Origin: Comamonadaceae bacterium OTU4NAUVB1
GTDB lineage: Bacteria; Pseudomonadota; Gammaproteobacteria; Burkholderiales; Burkholderiaceae_C
Reading direction: 5' to 3'
DNA length: 64,000 nucleotides
Assembly (NCBI GenBank): GCA_024372625.1
Contig: CP099605.1
Span: 3,067,001 to 3,131,000 of the forward strand
The notes below the pieces were generated by a model. It was not told where the DNA came from. It saw only the letters and a program-made list of their open reading frames with translations, and did no database searches. Shown in pieces: positions 17,241 through 26,322 of the stretch; positions within the stretch are counted from its first letter, which is position 1; the number at the start of each line of letters is the position of its first letter. Made by a program: the position numbers and the translations under genes.

Positions 17241-18512
17241 TCAGGGGTACAGGCCGCGCTCGGCCCGCGCCGTCAGGATGCGCTCGCAGGCGACCGCGTA
17301 GGTGGCCGTGCGAAGGCTGATCTTGTGCTTGTCGGCCGTGTCCCAGATCTGGTTGAGGGCGTTCATCATGATGCGGTCGAGCCGCACGTTGATCTCGTCC
17401 TCGTCCCAGAAGAACGACGAGAAGTCCTGCACCCACTCGAAGTAGCTCACCGTCACGCCGCCGGCGTTGCAGATCACGTCGGGCACCACCAGCACGCCGC
17501 GCTCGGCCAGGATGTCGTCGGCCGAGGGCACGGTCGGACCGTTGGCGCCTTCGAGCACCAGGCGGGCGGTCGTGCGCTGCGCGCGCTCGGCGGTCAGCTG
17601 GCCTTCGAGCGCCGCCGGGATCAGGATGTCGCAGGCGACGTCCCAGAAATCCTCGTTGTCGATCACCTCGCCGTCGCTGAAGCCGACCACGCCGTCGGTG
17701 CGCGACAGCGGGATCAGCGTTTCCAGGTTCAGGCCGTTCTCGTTGACGATGGTGCCGGTGTGGTCCTGCACCGCGACGATCTTTGCGCCGGCCTCGGCGA
17801 AGAGTTCGGCCGCGACCGAGCCGACGTTGCCGAAGCCCTGCACCGCCACCCGCGCGCCGCGCAGGTCGAGCCCCAGGCGCCGCGCCGCCTCGCGCCCGGT
17901 GACGAACACCCCGCGCCCGGTGGCCTTCACGCGCCCGAGCGAGCCGCCCAGGTGCAGCGGCTTGCCGGTGACCACCCCGGTGGCGGTGCCGCCGACGTTC
18001 ATCGAGTAGGTGTCCATCATCCAGGCCATGATCTGGCCGTTGGTGTTGACGTCGGGCGCCGGGATGTCCTGCTGCGGGCCGATGATGATGCCGATCTCGC
18101 TGGTGTAGCGGCGCGTGATCTTCTCCAGTTCCTTCTGGGAAAGCTGCTTGGGGTCGACGCGGATGCCGCCCTTGGCGCCGCCGTAGGGCAGGTTCACCGC
18201 CGCGCACTTGACGGTCATCCAGGCCGACAGCGCCATCACCTCCTCCAGCGTCACGTCCGGGTGGAAGCGCACGCCGCCCTTGCCGGGACCGCGCGAGAGG
18301 TTGTGCTGCACGCGGTAGCCCTCGTAGTGCGCGATGCGGCCGTCGTCCATCTCGATGGGCACGTCCACGATCAGGGCGCGCTTGGGACGCTTCAGCGTCT
18401 CGGCCCAGCGCGCGAGGTTGCCCAGGTAGGGGATGACCCGGTCGACCTGCGACAGGTAGGTGCCCCACGGGCTGTTGGCGGTGGGATGGACGAAGGACAG
18501 CTTCTCGCTCAT
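17241..18512 (-). CDS. gdhA: glutamate dehydrogenase (Glu/Leu/Phe/Val dehydrogenase family)
   Basis: This 423-residue cytosolic enzyme interconverts glutamate and 2-oxoglutarate plus ammonia. The N-terminal dimerisation and catalytic domain has [19 protein letters not shown] and [16 protein letters not shown], with the substrate and catalytic lysines. The Rossmann domain begins [17 protein letters not shown]. The C-terminal signature [16 protein letters not shown] is intact. Length and motifs fit the hexameric class of about 420-430 residues seen in many Burkholderiales. Cofactor preference (NAD or NADP) cannot be read with confidence. Start ATG 18512 ([17 protein letters not shown]) is the normal family N-terminus, with only a weak GGGAA upstream. 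Confidence 0.93.
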   Translation of the reverse strand: MSEKLSFVHPTANSPWGTYLSQVDRVIPYLGNLARWAETLKRPKRALIVDVPIEMDDGRIAHYEGYRVQHNLSRGPGKGGVRFHPDVTLEEVMALSAWMTVKCAAVNLPYGGAKGGIRVDPKQLSQKELEKITRRYTSEIGIIIGPQQDIPAPDVNTNGQIMAWMMDTYSMNVGGTATGVVTGKPLHLGGSLGRVKATGRGVFVTGREAARRLGLDLRGARVAVQGFGNVGSVAAELFAEAGAKIVAVQDHTGTIVNENGLNLETLIPLSRTDGVVGFSDGEVIDNEDFWDVACDILIPAALEGQLTAERAQRTTARLVLEGANGPTVPSADDILAERGVLVVPDVICNAGGVTVSYFEWVQDFSSFFWDEDEINVRLDRIMMNALNQIWDTADKHKISLRTATYAVACERILTARAERGLYP

Positions 18513-18632
18513 GACGGTGTTCCCGTGGTGGTGATGCGCCCGACGATAGTCCCGCCCGCCGGCCGGCGCCACCCGTCATGCGCGGGACGGCGCACGTTAT
18601 GCGTGCGCGGCACGGCCGGCGGCGCGGGCGCC

Positions 18633-19346
18633 TCAGGCGGGCGCGCCGCTCCGGTCGGCCGACCGGGCGCCGAACAGCGCCGAGCCCACCCGCACCATCG
18701 TGCTGCCCGCCGCGATGGCCGCCTCCAGGTCGGCGCTCATGCCCATCGACAGCGTGTCCAGCGCGAGGCCGTCGGCGCGCAGGCGCTCGAACACCGTCGC
18801 CGCCCGCAGGAAGAGCGCGCGCTGCGCCTCGAAGTCCGGTGCCGGCTCCGGGATCGCCATGACGCCGCGCAGCGCGAGGCGCGGCAGCGTCGCCACCGCG
18901 CGCGCCAGTGCCGGCGCCTCCTCGACGCCCACGCCCGACTTGTTCGCGCCGCCGTCGACGTCGACCTGCAGGCACACCTGCAGGGGCGGCAGGTGCGCCG
19001 GTCGCTGTTCGGACAGCCGCTGGGCGATCTTGAGCCGGTCGATGCCGTGGACCCAGTCGAAGTGCTCGGCCACGGCACGCGTCTTGTTGCTCTGCAACGG
19101 ACCGATGCAGTGCCACTCGATGCGCCCGCGCAGATCGGCCAGCGCCTCGATCTTGGCCACGCCCTCCTGCACGTAGTTCTCGCCGAACGCCGTGAGGCCC
19201 GCCTCGAAAGCCGCGCGCACCGTCGGGGCGTCGAAAGTCTTGGACACTGCCAGCAGGCGCACGGCATCGCCGGGCCGGCCGGCGTCGCGCGACGCCGCGG
19301 CGATGCGAGTGCAAACTTGGTGGAGGTTGGCGGCAATCATCGTCAT
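18633..19346 (-). CDS. yggS: YggS-type PLP homeostasis protein
   Basis: This 237-residue protein has a TIM-barrel fold like the N-domain of alanine racemase. It binds pyridoxal phosphate without known catalysis and keeps PLP and amino acid pools balanced. Key sites are the PLP lysine in LLAVSKTF (about residue 36), the FGENYVQEG motif, WHCIGPLQSNKTR, DVDGGANKSGV and LSMGMSADLEAAI. The gene is divergent from pilT, with only 38 bases between the two start codons. This yggS-pilT arrangement is widely conserved in proteobacteria. Confidence 0.94.
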   Translation of the reverse strand: MTMIAANLHQVCTRIAAASRDAGRPGDAVRLLAVSKTFDAPTVRAAFEAGLTAFGENYVQEGVAKIEALADLRGRIEWHCIGPLQSNKTRAVAEHFDWVHGIDRLKIAQRLSEQRPAHLPPLQVCLQVDVDGGANKSGVGVEEAPALARAVATLPRLALRGVMAIPEPAPDFEAQRALFLRAATVFERLRADGLALDTLSMGMSADLEAAIAAGSTMVRVGSALFGARSADRSGAPA

Positions 19347-19384
19347 AATCTGTCAACTCGTATCAAAACGTCACAAGGAATCGC

Positions 19385-20428
19385 GTGGACATCACCCAGC
19401 TGCTGGCTTTCAGCGTGAAGAACAAGGCCTCCGACCTGCACCTGTCGGCCGGTCTGCCGCCGATGATCCGCGTCCATGGCGACGTGCGGCGCATCAACGT
19501 GGAAGCGCTGGACCACAAGGCGGTGCACGCCATGGTGTACGACATCATGAGCGACACGCACCGCAAGCACTACGAGGAGTTCCTGGAGGTCGACTTCTCC
19601 TTCGAGATCGACGGCCTGGCGCGCTTCCGCGTCAACGCCTTCAACCAGGGACGCGGCGCGGCGGCGGTGTTCCGCACCATCCCGTCGAAGATCCTGACGC
19701 TGGAGCAGCTCGGCGCGCCGCGCATCTTCGCCGACCTCGCCCTCAAGCCTCGCGGGCTGGTGCTGGTGACCGGGCCGACGGGCTCGGGCAAGTCGACCAC
19801 GCTGGCGGCGATGGTCAACTACCTCAACGAGACCGAGTACGGCCACATCCTCACGGTGGAGGACCCGATCGAGTTCGTGCACGAGTCCAAGAAGTGCCTG
19901 ATCAACCAGCGCGAGGTCGGGCCGATGACGCTGTCGTTCGCCGCCGCGCTGCGCTCGGCCCTGCGCGAGGACCCCGACGCCATCCTGGTGGGCGAGATGC
20001 GCGACCTGGAGACCATCCGCCTGGCCATGACGGCGGCCGAGACCGGCCACCTGGTCTTCGGCACCCTGCACACGTCCTCGGCCGCCAAGACCATCGACCG
20101 GATCATCGACGTGTTCCCGGGCGAGGAGAAGGACATGATCCGGGCCATGCTGTCCGAATCGCTGCAGGCCGTGATCTCCCAGACGCTGTGCAAGACCAAG
20201 GACGGCCAGGGCCGCGTGGCGGCGCACGAGATCATGCTGGGCACCTCCGCCATCCGCAACCTGATCCGCGAGGGCAAGGTGGCCCAGATGTACTCGACGA
20301 TCCAGACCGGCCAGGGACTGGGCATGCAGACGCTCGACCAGAACCTCGCCGACCTGGTGCGCCGCGGCCTGATCTCGGCGGCCGAGGCGCGCGGCAAGGC
20401 CAAGACGCCGGAAAACTTCCCGGGCTGA
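19385..20428 (+). CDS. pilT: type IV pilus retraction ATPase PilT
   Basis: This hexameric ATPase of 347 residues depolymerises type IV pili for twitching motility. The N-terminal PAS-like domain begins MDITQLLAFSVKNKASDLHL. The core has Walker A GPTGSGKST (130-138), the Asp box ILTVEDPIEFVH, Walker B LVGEMRD and the His box TGHLVFGTLHT. The C-terminal AIRNLIREGK motif, characteristic of PilT and needed for retraction, is present. The start is a GTG at 19385, with AAGGA seven bases upstream. pilU follows after 55 bases. No other pilus genes lie in the window. Confidence 0.96.
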   Translation: MDITQLLAFSVKNKASDLHLSAGLPPMIRVHGDVRRINVEALDHKAVHAMVYDIMSDTHRKHYEEFLEVDFSFEIDGLARFRVNAFNQGRGAAAVFRTIPSKILTLEQLGAPRIFADLALKPRGLVLVTGPTGSGKSTTLAAMVNYLNETEYGHILTVEDPIEFVHESKKCLINQREVGPMTLSFAAALRSALREDPDAILVGEMRDLETIRLAMTAAETGHLVFGTLHTSSAAKTIDRIIDVFPGEEKDMIRAMLSESLQAVISQTLCKTKDGQGRVAAHEIMLGTSAIRNLIREGKVAQMYSTIQTGQGLGMQTLDQNLADLVRRGLISAAEARGKAKTPENFPG

Positions 20429-20483
20429 GCCGCCGCCTTCCCGCCACCCCGTCACGCCACCCGCCACAGCCGGAGATCCCCGC

Positions 20484-21620
20484 ATGGAACGCGATCAAGC
20501 CAGCCAGTTCATCAACGACCTGCTGCGCCTCATGGTGAGCCGCAAGGGCAGCGACATGTTCATCACCGCGGACTTTCCGCCGGCCATCAAGGTCGACGGC
20601 CGCATCGTGAAGGTCTCGGCCCAGTCGCTGGGCGCCAACCACACGCTGGCCCTGACGCGCTCGATCATGAACGACCGGCAGATGGCCGAGTTCGAGCGCA
20701 CGAAGGAGTGCAACTTCGCCATCTCGCCCACGGGCATCGGGCGTTTCCGCGTCAACGCCTTCATGCAGCAGGGTCGCGTGGGCATGGTGCTGCGCACCAT
20801 CCCGAGCACCATCCCGACGGTGGACGACATGGGCATGCCGCAGGTGCTCAAGGACGTGGCGATGACCAAGCGCGGCCTGGTCATCCTGGCCGGCGCGACC
20901 GGTTCGGGCAAGTCGACCACCCTGGCGGCGATGGTCGACTGGCGCAACCAGAACTCGTACGGCCACATCGTGACGGTCGAGGACCCGATCGAGTTCGTGC
21001 ATCCGCACAAGAACTGCGTGGTGACGCAGCGCGAGGTCGGCATCGACACCGACAGCTGGGAGGCCGCGCTCAAGAACACCCTGCGCCAGGCGCCCGACGT
21101 GATCCTGATGGGCGAGATCCGCGACCGCGAGACCATGGATCACGCCGTCGCCTTCGCCGAGACCGGCCACCTGTGCATGGCCACGCTGCACGCCAACAGC
21201 GCCAACCAGGCGCTCGACCGCATCATCAACTTCTTCCCCGAGGAGCGCCGCACGCAGCTGCTGATGGACCTGTCGCTCAACCTGCGCGCCATGGTCTCCC
21301 AGCGGCTCGTCCCCACCGAGGACGGCCTGGGACGCGTGGCCGCCTACGAGGTGCTGTTGAACACGCCGCTGATCTCCGACCTGGTCATGAAGGCCGAAGT
21401 GGGCGAGATCAAGGAGATCATGAAGAAGAGCCGCAACCTGGGCATGCAGACCTTCGACCAGGCCCTGTTCGACCTGTTCGAGGCCGAGTCGATCTCGCTG
21501 GACGAGGCCGTGCGCAACGCCGATTCGGCCAACGACCTGCGCCTGCAGGTCAAGCTCAACAGCCGCCGCGCCCGTTCCAAGGACCTGTGCGCGGGCACCG
21601 AGCATTTCTCGATCGTCTAG
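20484..21620 (+). CDS. pilU: PilT-dependent retraction ATPase PilU
   Basis: This PilT paralogue of 378 residues works with PilT to power forceful pilus retraction. It carries Walker A GATGSGKST, VTVEDPIEFVHPHKNC, Walker B LMGEIRDRETM and the TGHLCMATLHAN His box. PilU features are the start MERDQASQFINDLLRLMVSRKGSDMFI region and a C-terminal extension past the core, with RSKDLCAGTEHFSIV at the end. It is about 30 residues longer than PilT, as expected. Its TAG stop shares one base with the GTG start of pdeM, so the downstream gene is probably translated by coupling. Confidence 0.95.
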   Translation: MERDQASQFINDLLRLMVSRKGSDMFITADFPPAIKVDGRIVKVSAQSLGANHTLALTRSIMNDRQMAEFERTKECNFAISPTGIGRFRVNAFMQQGRVGMVLRTIPSTIPTVDDMGMPQVLKDVAMTKRGLVILAGATGSGKSTTLAAMVDWRNQNSYGHIVTVEDPIEFVHPHKNCVVTQREVGIDTDSWEAALKNTLRQAPDVILMGEIRDRETMDHAVAFAETGHLCMATLHANSANQALDRIINFFPEERRTQLLMDLSLNLRAMVSQRLVPTEDGLGRVAAYEVLLNTPLISDLVMKAEVGEIKEIMKKSRNLGMQTFDQALFDLFEAESISLDEAVRNADSANDLRLQVKLNSRRARSKDLCAGTEHFSIV

Positions 21621-22324
21621 TGCCGCCGTCTCCGACCCTCGCCGCCGACCGGTCCGTCGCGGTCCCGCGCCCCTGCCGTGCCGAGTGGGCCGGCGAGGCC
21701 GTCGACCTCCTGCCCGAGCGCGCCCTGTGGTGGCCCGCGCGCGGCCTGCTGTTCTTGGCCGACCTGCACATCGGCAAAGCCGCCACGTACCGCGCGTTGG
21801 GTCAGCCCGTGCCGGGCGGCACCACGCAGGAGAACCTGGCGCGGCTCGACACGCTGATCGCCCGCCACGCGCCGTCGGGGATCGTCTTCCTGGGCGACTT
21901 CCTGCACGCCGCGCAGGCGCGCACGCCGCAGGTGCTGGCCACGCTCGACGCCTGGCGCGCGCGGCACGCGGGCCTCGCCCTGACCCTGGTGCGCGGCAAC
22001 CACGACAGCCGCGCGGGCGATCCGCCGGCCGCGCTGGGCATCGAGGTGGTCGACGAGCCGCACCGCATCGGCCCGTTCGCCTGCTGCCACCATCCGCAGA
22101 CGCACCCCGGGCTGTTCGTGCTGGCCGGCCACGTGCATCCGGTGTGCGGCCTGAGCGGTCCGGGGCGCGACCGGATGCGCCTGCCGTGCTTCGTGCAGGA
22201 CGGCGAACAGGCCATCCTGCCGGCGTTCGGCGAATTCACGGGCGGCTGGCACGTGCCGCCGGGCGGCGGGCGGCGTTTCCACGCCGTGGGCGGCGGCGCC
22301 GTCTGGCGGCTGCCGCCGGGCTGA
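21620..22324 (+). CDS. pdeM: PdeM-type ligase-associated metallophosphoesterase
   Basis: This calcineurin-like phosphoesterase of about 234 residues has all metal motifs: FLADLHIGK (DxH), VFLGDFLHA (GD), VRGNHDSR (GNHD) and LAGHVHPV (GHxH). The opening WAGEAVDLLPERALWWP and LADLHIGKAATYRALGQPVPGG are typical of PdeM, a nuclease predicted to act with an ATP-dependent DNA ligase, an Lhr-like helicase and a beta-lactamase-fold exonuclease. Those three partners form a separate cluster at 42.8-48.5 kb in this window. The GTG start at 21620 overlaps the pilU stop (TAGTG), and a 3' extension rich in Gly/His precedes the stop. Confidence 0.88.
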   Translation: MPPSPTLAADRSVAVPRPCRAEWAGEAVDLLPERALWWPARGLLFLADLHIGKAATYRALGQPVPGGTTQENLARLDTLIARHAPSGIVFLGDFLHAAQARTPQVLATLDAWRARHAGLALTLVRGNHDSRAGDPPAALGIEVVDEPHRIGPFACCHHPQTHPGLFVLAGHVHPVCGLSGPGRDRMRLPCFVQDGEQAILPAFGEFTGGWHVPPGGGRRFHAVGGGAVWRLPPG

Positions 22325-22367
22325 GGCACCGACGGCGGCGCCCTCGGCACCCTCGGTGCCGGCCTGC

Positions 22368-22898
22368 CTACACCACCACGGGCGCGTCGGGCAGTTCGTT
22401 GCGTTCGGGCTCGTCCGCGGTGCGGGGGAAATGCGCGACCAGCAGGGCCGACACCTCCTCCAGTGCCTGGGTCAGGCCGTCCTCGAAGCGGCCGTCCCGG
22501 AAGGCCGCTCCCATGCGCCCGGCCATCGCGGTCCACTCGGCGGCGTCGACATGGCGGTCGATGCCGCGATCCGCGACGATCTCGATGGCGTGCTCGGCCA
22601 GCAGCAGGTAGACCAGCACGCCATTGTTGTGCTCGGTGTCCCAGACGCGCAGCTTGCCGAACATCGACAGCGCCCGCTCGCGCGCCGGCGCATCGCGCCA
22701 CAGGTAGCTCGAAGGCAGGGCGGCCTCCACGCAGATGCGGACCTCGCCGTGATGGCGTCGCTCGCTGGCGCCGACGCGGCGTCCGAGCCGCTCCAGCGCG
22801 TCGTCGCTCAGCATGCGGCGCACCGCCGCTTCGTCGGTCCAGCGGTGGCGCCACAGGCGGGCGAGGCGGGCGAACAGCCCGGGATGTCGTTGCTGCAT
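22368..22898 (-). CDS. TPM-domain protein
   Basis: About 176 residues with a single TPM (YgcG/TLP18.3-like) domain and no signal peptide or clear membrane helix. Recognisable stretches are ERRHHGEVRICVEAAL, FGKLRVWDTEHNNGVLVYLLLAEHAIEIVADRGID and WTAMAGRMGAAFRDGRFEDGL. TPM domains in plants assist photosystem II repair and show phosphatase activity; bacterial members have no settled role. ATG 22898 has GGGAGG nine bases upstream; a more upstream ATG at 22907 has no room for a ribosome site. It is the last gene of a lemA-TPM-TPM transcript, starting two bases after the previous stop. Confidence 0.85.
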   Translation of the reverse strand: MQQRHPGLFARLARLWRHRWTDEAAVRRMLSDDALERLGRRVGASERRHHGEVRICVEAALPSSYLWRDAPARERALSMFGKLRVWDTEHNNGVLVYLLLAEHAIEIVADRGIDRHVDAAEWTAMAGRMGAAFRDGRFEDGLTQALEEVSALLVAHFPRTADEPERNELPDAPVVV

Positions 22899-22900
22899 GC

Positions 22901-23884
22901 CTACCATCCTCCCGAGGCGCCGCCGCCGCCGAAATTGCCGCCGCCGCCGGAACCGAAGCCGCCACCGCCGCCCGACGATCCCCCGCCCCAGCCGCCGGAG
23001 CCCAGACCGCCGCCGAGCGCGCCACCCAGGCCGCCTCCCAGACCGCCGCCGAACCCGCCGCCCCGGCCACCGCCGCGCCCGCCGCCGCCTGGAAATCCGC
23101 CGGCGCCCGCGAGCAGCGTCACCACCAGCGCCACCACGCCCGCGAGCACCGCCACCACCAGCGTCGCCGTGATGGCCATCGCGATCGCGCCGGCCCCCAC
23201 GCCCATCACCACCGGCGCGAGCTTGGCGCCGAAGATGCGGCGGGCGATGGGCGCGCCGACCAGCACGCCGAAGAACAGGAAGATCGCCAGGCTCTCCCAG
23301 TCGAACCCCGCGGCCCCCTGCGCGCCCCGGCTGGACCGCGGCGCCTCGACCGCCGGCAGGGCCTCGCCGTCGATGCGCGCGATCAGCTGGTCGACCGCGC
23401 CGTCGAGGCCACCGGCGTAGTCGTCGCCGCGAAAGCGCGGCTTCATGACGTCGTCGATGATGCGCGCCGCCGCCAGATCGGGCACCGCACCCTCGAGCGT
23501 CTTGGCGACCTCGATGCGCATGCGCCGGTCGTCCTTGGCGACGATCACCAGCACGCCGTCGCCCACCGCCCTGCGCCCGATCTTCCAGTCGTTGGCGACG
23601 CGGTTGGCGTACGACGCGATGTCCTCGGGCTGCGTCGTGGGCACCATCAGCACCACGATCTGGCTGCCCTTCTTCTGCTCGAAGGCGGCGAGCTTGGCCT
23701 CCAGCGCCTGGCGCCGCGCGGCGTCGAGCGTGCCGGTGGCATCGATCACGCGCGCGCTCAGGGGCGGCACGGGCAGCACGCCCTGCGCCCGCGCGCCGAA
23801 TGCCAGCAAGCCGAGGCCCAGCCAAAGGCACAGCCCCGTCGCCACCCGGGCGAGGAAGCCGCGCGAAGCCCACGGCACGTTCAT
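22901..23884 (-). CDS. YgcG-like TPM-domain membrane protein with Gly-rich tail
   Basis: 327 residues. The signal peptide (about 1-33) ends near FGARAQ. A periplasmic TPM domain follows (about 40-180), with ARVIDATGTLDAARRQALE, QIVVLMVPTT and RMRIEVAKTLEGAVPD. There are then two to three hydrophobic helices (about 205-275). The last 55 residues are almost only Gly with Ser, Trp and Phe and end GGASGGW. This architecture is typical of YgcG family proteins encoded with LemA. The glycine tail likely faces the cytoplasm or periplasm as a flexible region. It begins seven bases after the lemA stop, so the three genes are one operon. Function of the pair is unknown. Confidence 0.88.
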   Translation of the reverse strand: MNVPWASRGFLARVATGLCLWLGLGLLAFGARAQGVLPVPPLSARVIDATGTLDAARRQALEAKLAAFEQKKGSQIVVLMVPTTQPEDIASYANRVANDWKIGRRAVGDGVLVIVAKDDRRMRIEVAKTLEGAVPDLAAARIIDDVMKPRFRGDDYAGGLDGAVDQLIARIDGEALPAVEAPRSSRGAQGAAGFDWESLAIFLFFGVLVGAPIARRIFGAKLAPVVMGVGAGAIAMAITATLVVAVLAGVVALVVTLLAGAGGFPGGGGRGGGRGGGFGGGLGGGLGGALGGGLGSGGWGGGSSGGGGGFGSGGGGNFGGGGASGGW

Positions 23885-23891
23885 GGCGCGG

Positions 23892-24488
23892 TCATTTCTT
23901 GTTGAAGTCGACGGCCGGGGGCGTCGAGATCTGGGCTTCGTTCTGCACGCTGAAGTTGGACTTCGGCGCATAGCTGAAGACCTTGGCCGTCAGGTTGGTC
24001 GGAAAGCTGCGCGCGAGCACGTTGTATTCCTGCACCGTCTGGATGTAGCGGTTGCGCGCCACGGTGATGCGGTTCTCGGTGCCTTCGAGCGTCACGCGCA
24101 GATCGCGGAAGCCCTGGTTGGCCTGCAGCGTCGGGTAGCGCTCGGACACCGCCATCAACCGCGACAGCGCGCTGGACAGTTCGCCCTGGGCCTGCTGGAA
24201 CCTGCTGAAGGCCTCGGGGTTGTTGAGCGTCTCGGGCGTGACCTGGATCGACGTCGCCTTGGCGCGCGCCTCGATCACGCGCGTCAGCGTCTCCTGCTCG
24301 AAGGCGGCTTCGCCCTTGACGGTGGCCACGATGTTGGGCACCAGGTCGGCACGGCGCTGGTACTGGTTGAGCACTTCGCTCCAGGCCGACTTGCTGGACT
24401 CGTCCAGGCGCTGGAAATCGTTGTAGCCGCAGCCGGTCAGCGCGGTCAGCGAGAAAGCGGTGAGGAGTGAGAGGAGCCAGCGTTTCAT
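23892..24488 (-). CDS. lemA: LemA-family protein
   Basis: This 198-residue protein starts MKRWLLSLLTAFSLTALTGCGYNDFQ, where LTGC is a plausible lipobox or part of the membrane anchor. The LemA core follows: NQYQRRADLVPNIVATVKGEAAFE, SRLMAVSERYPTLQANQGFRDL and EGTENRITVARNRYIQTVQEYN, forming long antiparallel helices. LemA proteins are surface or periplasm-facing helical proteins of unknown function, usually encoded next to TPM-domain proteins, exactly as here. ATG 24488 begins the signal sequence. It is divergent from the YheT-like hydrolase, leaving about 94 bases for promoters. Confidence 0.92.
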   Translation of the reverse strand: MKRWLLSLLTAFSLTALTGCGYNDFQRLDESSKSAWSEVLNQYQRRADLVPNIVATVKGEAAFEQETLTRVIEARAKATSIQVTPETLNNPEAFSRFQQAQGELSSALSRLMAVSERYPTLQANQGFRDLRVTLEGTENRITVARNRYIQTVQEYNVLARSFPTNLTAKVFSYAPKSNFSVQNEAQISTPPAVDFNKK

Positions 24489-24582
24489 GGTGATTGTTTC
24501 CCTTGGTCGGCGGATCGCCGCCCGGCAGCATAGCCCCCGCGCCCGGGCACCGAAGAGGCAGAATCCGATTTTCGTGCCGGAC

Positions 24583-25680
24583 ATGCCCTTCCATTCCCCT
24601 GGTCCACCCCCCTCGATCGACCTGCGCTACGCCGCGCCGCGCTGGCTGCCCGGCGGGCACCTGCAGACGATCTGGCCGGCACTGTTCTCGCGCCATTCGG
24701 CCGGGGCGCCGCCGGTCTTCCTGCGCGAGCGCTGGACCGCACCGGACGGCGACTTCATCGACGTCGACTTCATGGCGCGGGTCGGCGGCGACGCCGCCGC
24801 CGGGGCCGCCGGGGCCACCGAAGCCCGTGCGCTGCTGGTGATGTTCCACGGCCTGGAGGGGTCGTCGGCCAGCCATTACGCGCAGGCGATGGCCGCCTGG
24901 GCGGCGGCGCGCGGCTGGGACTTCGCGGTGCCGCATTTCCGCGGTTGCAGCGGCGAGATCAACCTCGCGCCGCGTGCCTACCACTCGGGCGATCACGAGG
25001 AGATCGGCTGGATCCTGGAACGCTTCGCCGCCCGGCTGCCACGCCCCGACGGCGGGTCGACCGCGCCGCGCCTGCGGGCGCTGGGCGTGTCCCTCGGCGG
25101 CAACGCGCTGCTGCGCTGGGCCGAGGAGGCGGGCGCCACGGCCGGGCGCACGGTCCGCGCGCTCGCCGCGGTCTCGGCGCCGCTCGATCTTCTGGCCGGC
25201 GGCGCGGCGATGGGGCGTGGCTTCAACCGGCACGTCTACACCCGCATGTTCCTCGCCACCATGAAGCCCAAGGCGCTGGCCAAGCTGGCGCAGCACCCGG
25301 GACTGTTCGACCGCGATCGCCTGCTGGCGGCGCGCGACCTGCGCGATTTCGACAACGCCTTCACCGCGCCGCTGCATGGCTTTCGCGACACCGACGACTA
25401 CTGGTCGCGTGGCTCGGCCGGACCCCACCTGCACGCCATCCGCGTGCCGACGCTGGTCGTCAACGCGACCAACGACCCCTTCGTGCCGGCGGCCAGCCTG
25501 CCGCGCCCGGCTGCGGTCGGTCCGTGCGTCACGCTGTGGCAACCGCGCCAGGGCGGACACGTCGGCTTTCCGCTGGGTCCCCCGCCGGGACACGTGCATG
25601 GCCTCCCCGAGCGTGTGGGCGACTGGCTCGCGCGCCACGGTCCCGCGCCGGACGGCGCGCACAATGGCCGCCATGGATGA
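24583..25680 (+). CDS. YheT-family alpha/beta hydrolase
   Basis: About 365 residues. The family opening APRWLPGGHLQTIWPAL and the nucleophile elbow GVSLGGNALLRW (Ser nucleophile) identify the YheT/ABHD1-3 branch of alpha/beta hydrolases. The remaining triad is probably Asp in NATNDPFVP and His in RQGGHVGFP; VPHFRGCSGE is another family motif. These enzymes are predicted esterases or lipases; the E. coli member has no firm substrate. I chose ATG 24583 (MPFHSPGP); a GTG at 24574 would add three residues. The last eight bases overlap the next gene's start (ATGGATGA), so the two are coupled. Confidence 0.88.
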   Translation: MPFHSPGPPPSIDLRYAAPRWLPGGHLQTIWPALFSRHSAGAPPVFLRERWTAPDGDFIDVDFMARVGGDAAAGAAGATEARALLVMFHGLEGSSASHYAQAMAAWAAARGWDFAVPHFRGCSGEINLAPRAYHSGDHEEIGWILERFAARLPRPDGGSTAPRLRALGVSLGGNALLRWAEEAGATAGRTVRALAAVSAPLDLLAGGAAMGRGFNRHVYTRMFLATMKPKALAKLAQHPGLFDRDRLLAARDLRDFDNAFTAPLHGFRDTDDYWSRGSAGPHLHAIRVPTLVVNATNDPFVPAASLPRPAAVGPCVTLWQPRQGGHVGFPLGPPPGHVHGLPERVGDWLARHGPAPDGAHNGRHG

Positions 25681-26230
25681 CATCGTCAGGAAGGCCCTCG
25701 CGAAGTGGCCCAACGTCCCGCACTGCCACGGCTGGCTCGGGCTCGACGCGCGCGGCAACTGGTACCTGCGCGACGACCGCACGCAGGCCGCCGGCCCCTT
25801 CCCGGCCGAGAAGGGCTCGCTGCTGCAGCACGACAAGCTCATCGACTTCATCCACCGCAACTACGCCGCCGACGACGAAGGCCAGTGGTTCTTCCAGAAC
25901 GGTCCGCAACGGGTGTACGTCGAACTCGAGGCCGCGCCCTGGACCTGGCGCGTGGGCGAGGACTTCGGGCTCGTCTCGCACACCGGCGTGGCGGTGGGGC
26001 CGGTGACGAGCGACGCCGGCGCCACGGTGCTGCTCGACGAGGCAGGCCGGCTCTACGTCGCCGCGCCGCTCGGCCTGGGCCTCGTGCACACCCAGGACGT
26101 GGGGCTGGCCGCCGAAGCCATCGAGCAGGGCCGATGGCCCGCGCCGCAGGACGTGCGGGCGGCGGAGCTGCAGGCGCGCTTCGGTCACGTCCTGAGTCCG
26201 TCGGCGCGACGCGCCGCATCGGGCGCCTGA
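25673..26230 (+). CDS. conserved hypothetical protein (DUF2946-like annotation possible)
   Basis: 185 residues, soluble, without signal peptide. It begins MDDIVRKALAKWPNVPHCHGWLGLDARGNWYLRD and continues with KGSLLQHDKLIDFIHRNYAAD and WFFQNGPQRVYVELEAAPW. I recall similar proteins being widespread in Burkholderiales, where they are often labelled DUF2946; I am not certain of that label. The second half has LGLVHTQDVGLAAEAIEQGRW. No catalytic pattern is evident. ATG 25673 overlaps the yheT stop; an ATG nine bases earlier (MAAMDD) is less likely. A strong terminator follows immediately, so this is the last gene of the yheT transcript. Confidence 0.75.
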   Translation: MDDIVRKALAKWPNVPHCHGWLGLDARGNWYLRDDRTQAAGPFPAEKGSLLQHDKLIDFIHRNYAADDEGQWFFQNGPQRVYVELEAAPWTWRVGEDFGLVSHTGVAVGPVTSDAGATVLLDEAGRLYVAAPLGLGLVHTQDVGLAAEAIEQGRWPAPQDVRAAELQARFGHVLSPSARRAASGA

Positions 26231-26235
26231 AACGA

Positions 26236-26261
26236 AAAAGCCGGCACGAAGGCCGGCTTTT
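26236..26261. terminator. bidirectional intrinsic terminator
   Basis: A perfect 10-bp stem, AAAAGCCGGC with GCCGGCTTTT, encloses the loop ACGAAG. It has T-runs on both strands, so it can stop the plus-strand yheT transcript and the minus-strand cytochrome gene transcript. It sits five bases after the plus-strand stop codon and about 60 bases after the minus-strand stop. Confidence 0.9.
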
Positions 26262-26322
26262 CGAGGAGGTTGAATCGATCGGCGAGGGCGCATCGCCCTC
26301 CCGCGACCTGTGCGCGCCCGGC

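Noticed and set aside
22910..23090. GC-rich repetitive stretch resembling a minisatellite
   Set aside because: It encodes the Gly-rich C-terminal tail of the TPM-domain protein; repeats come from GGN codons.
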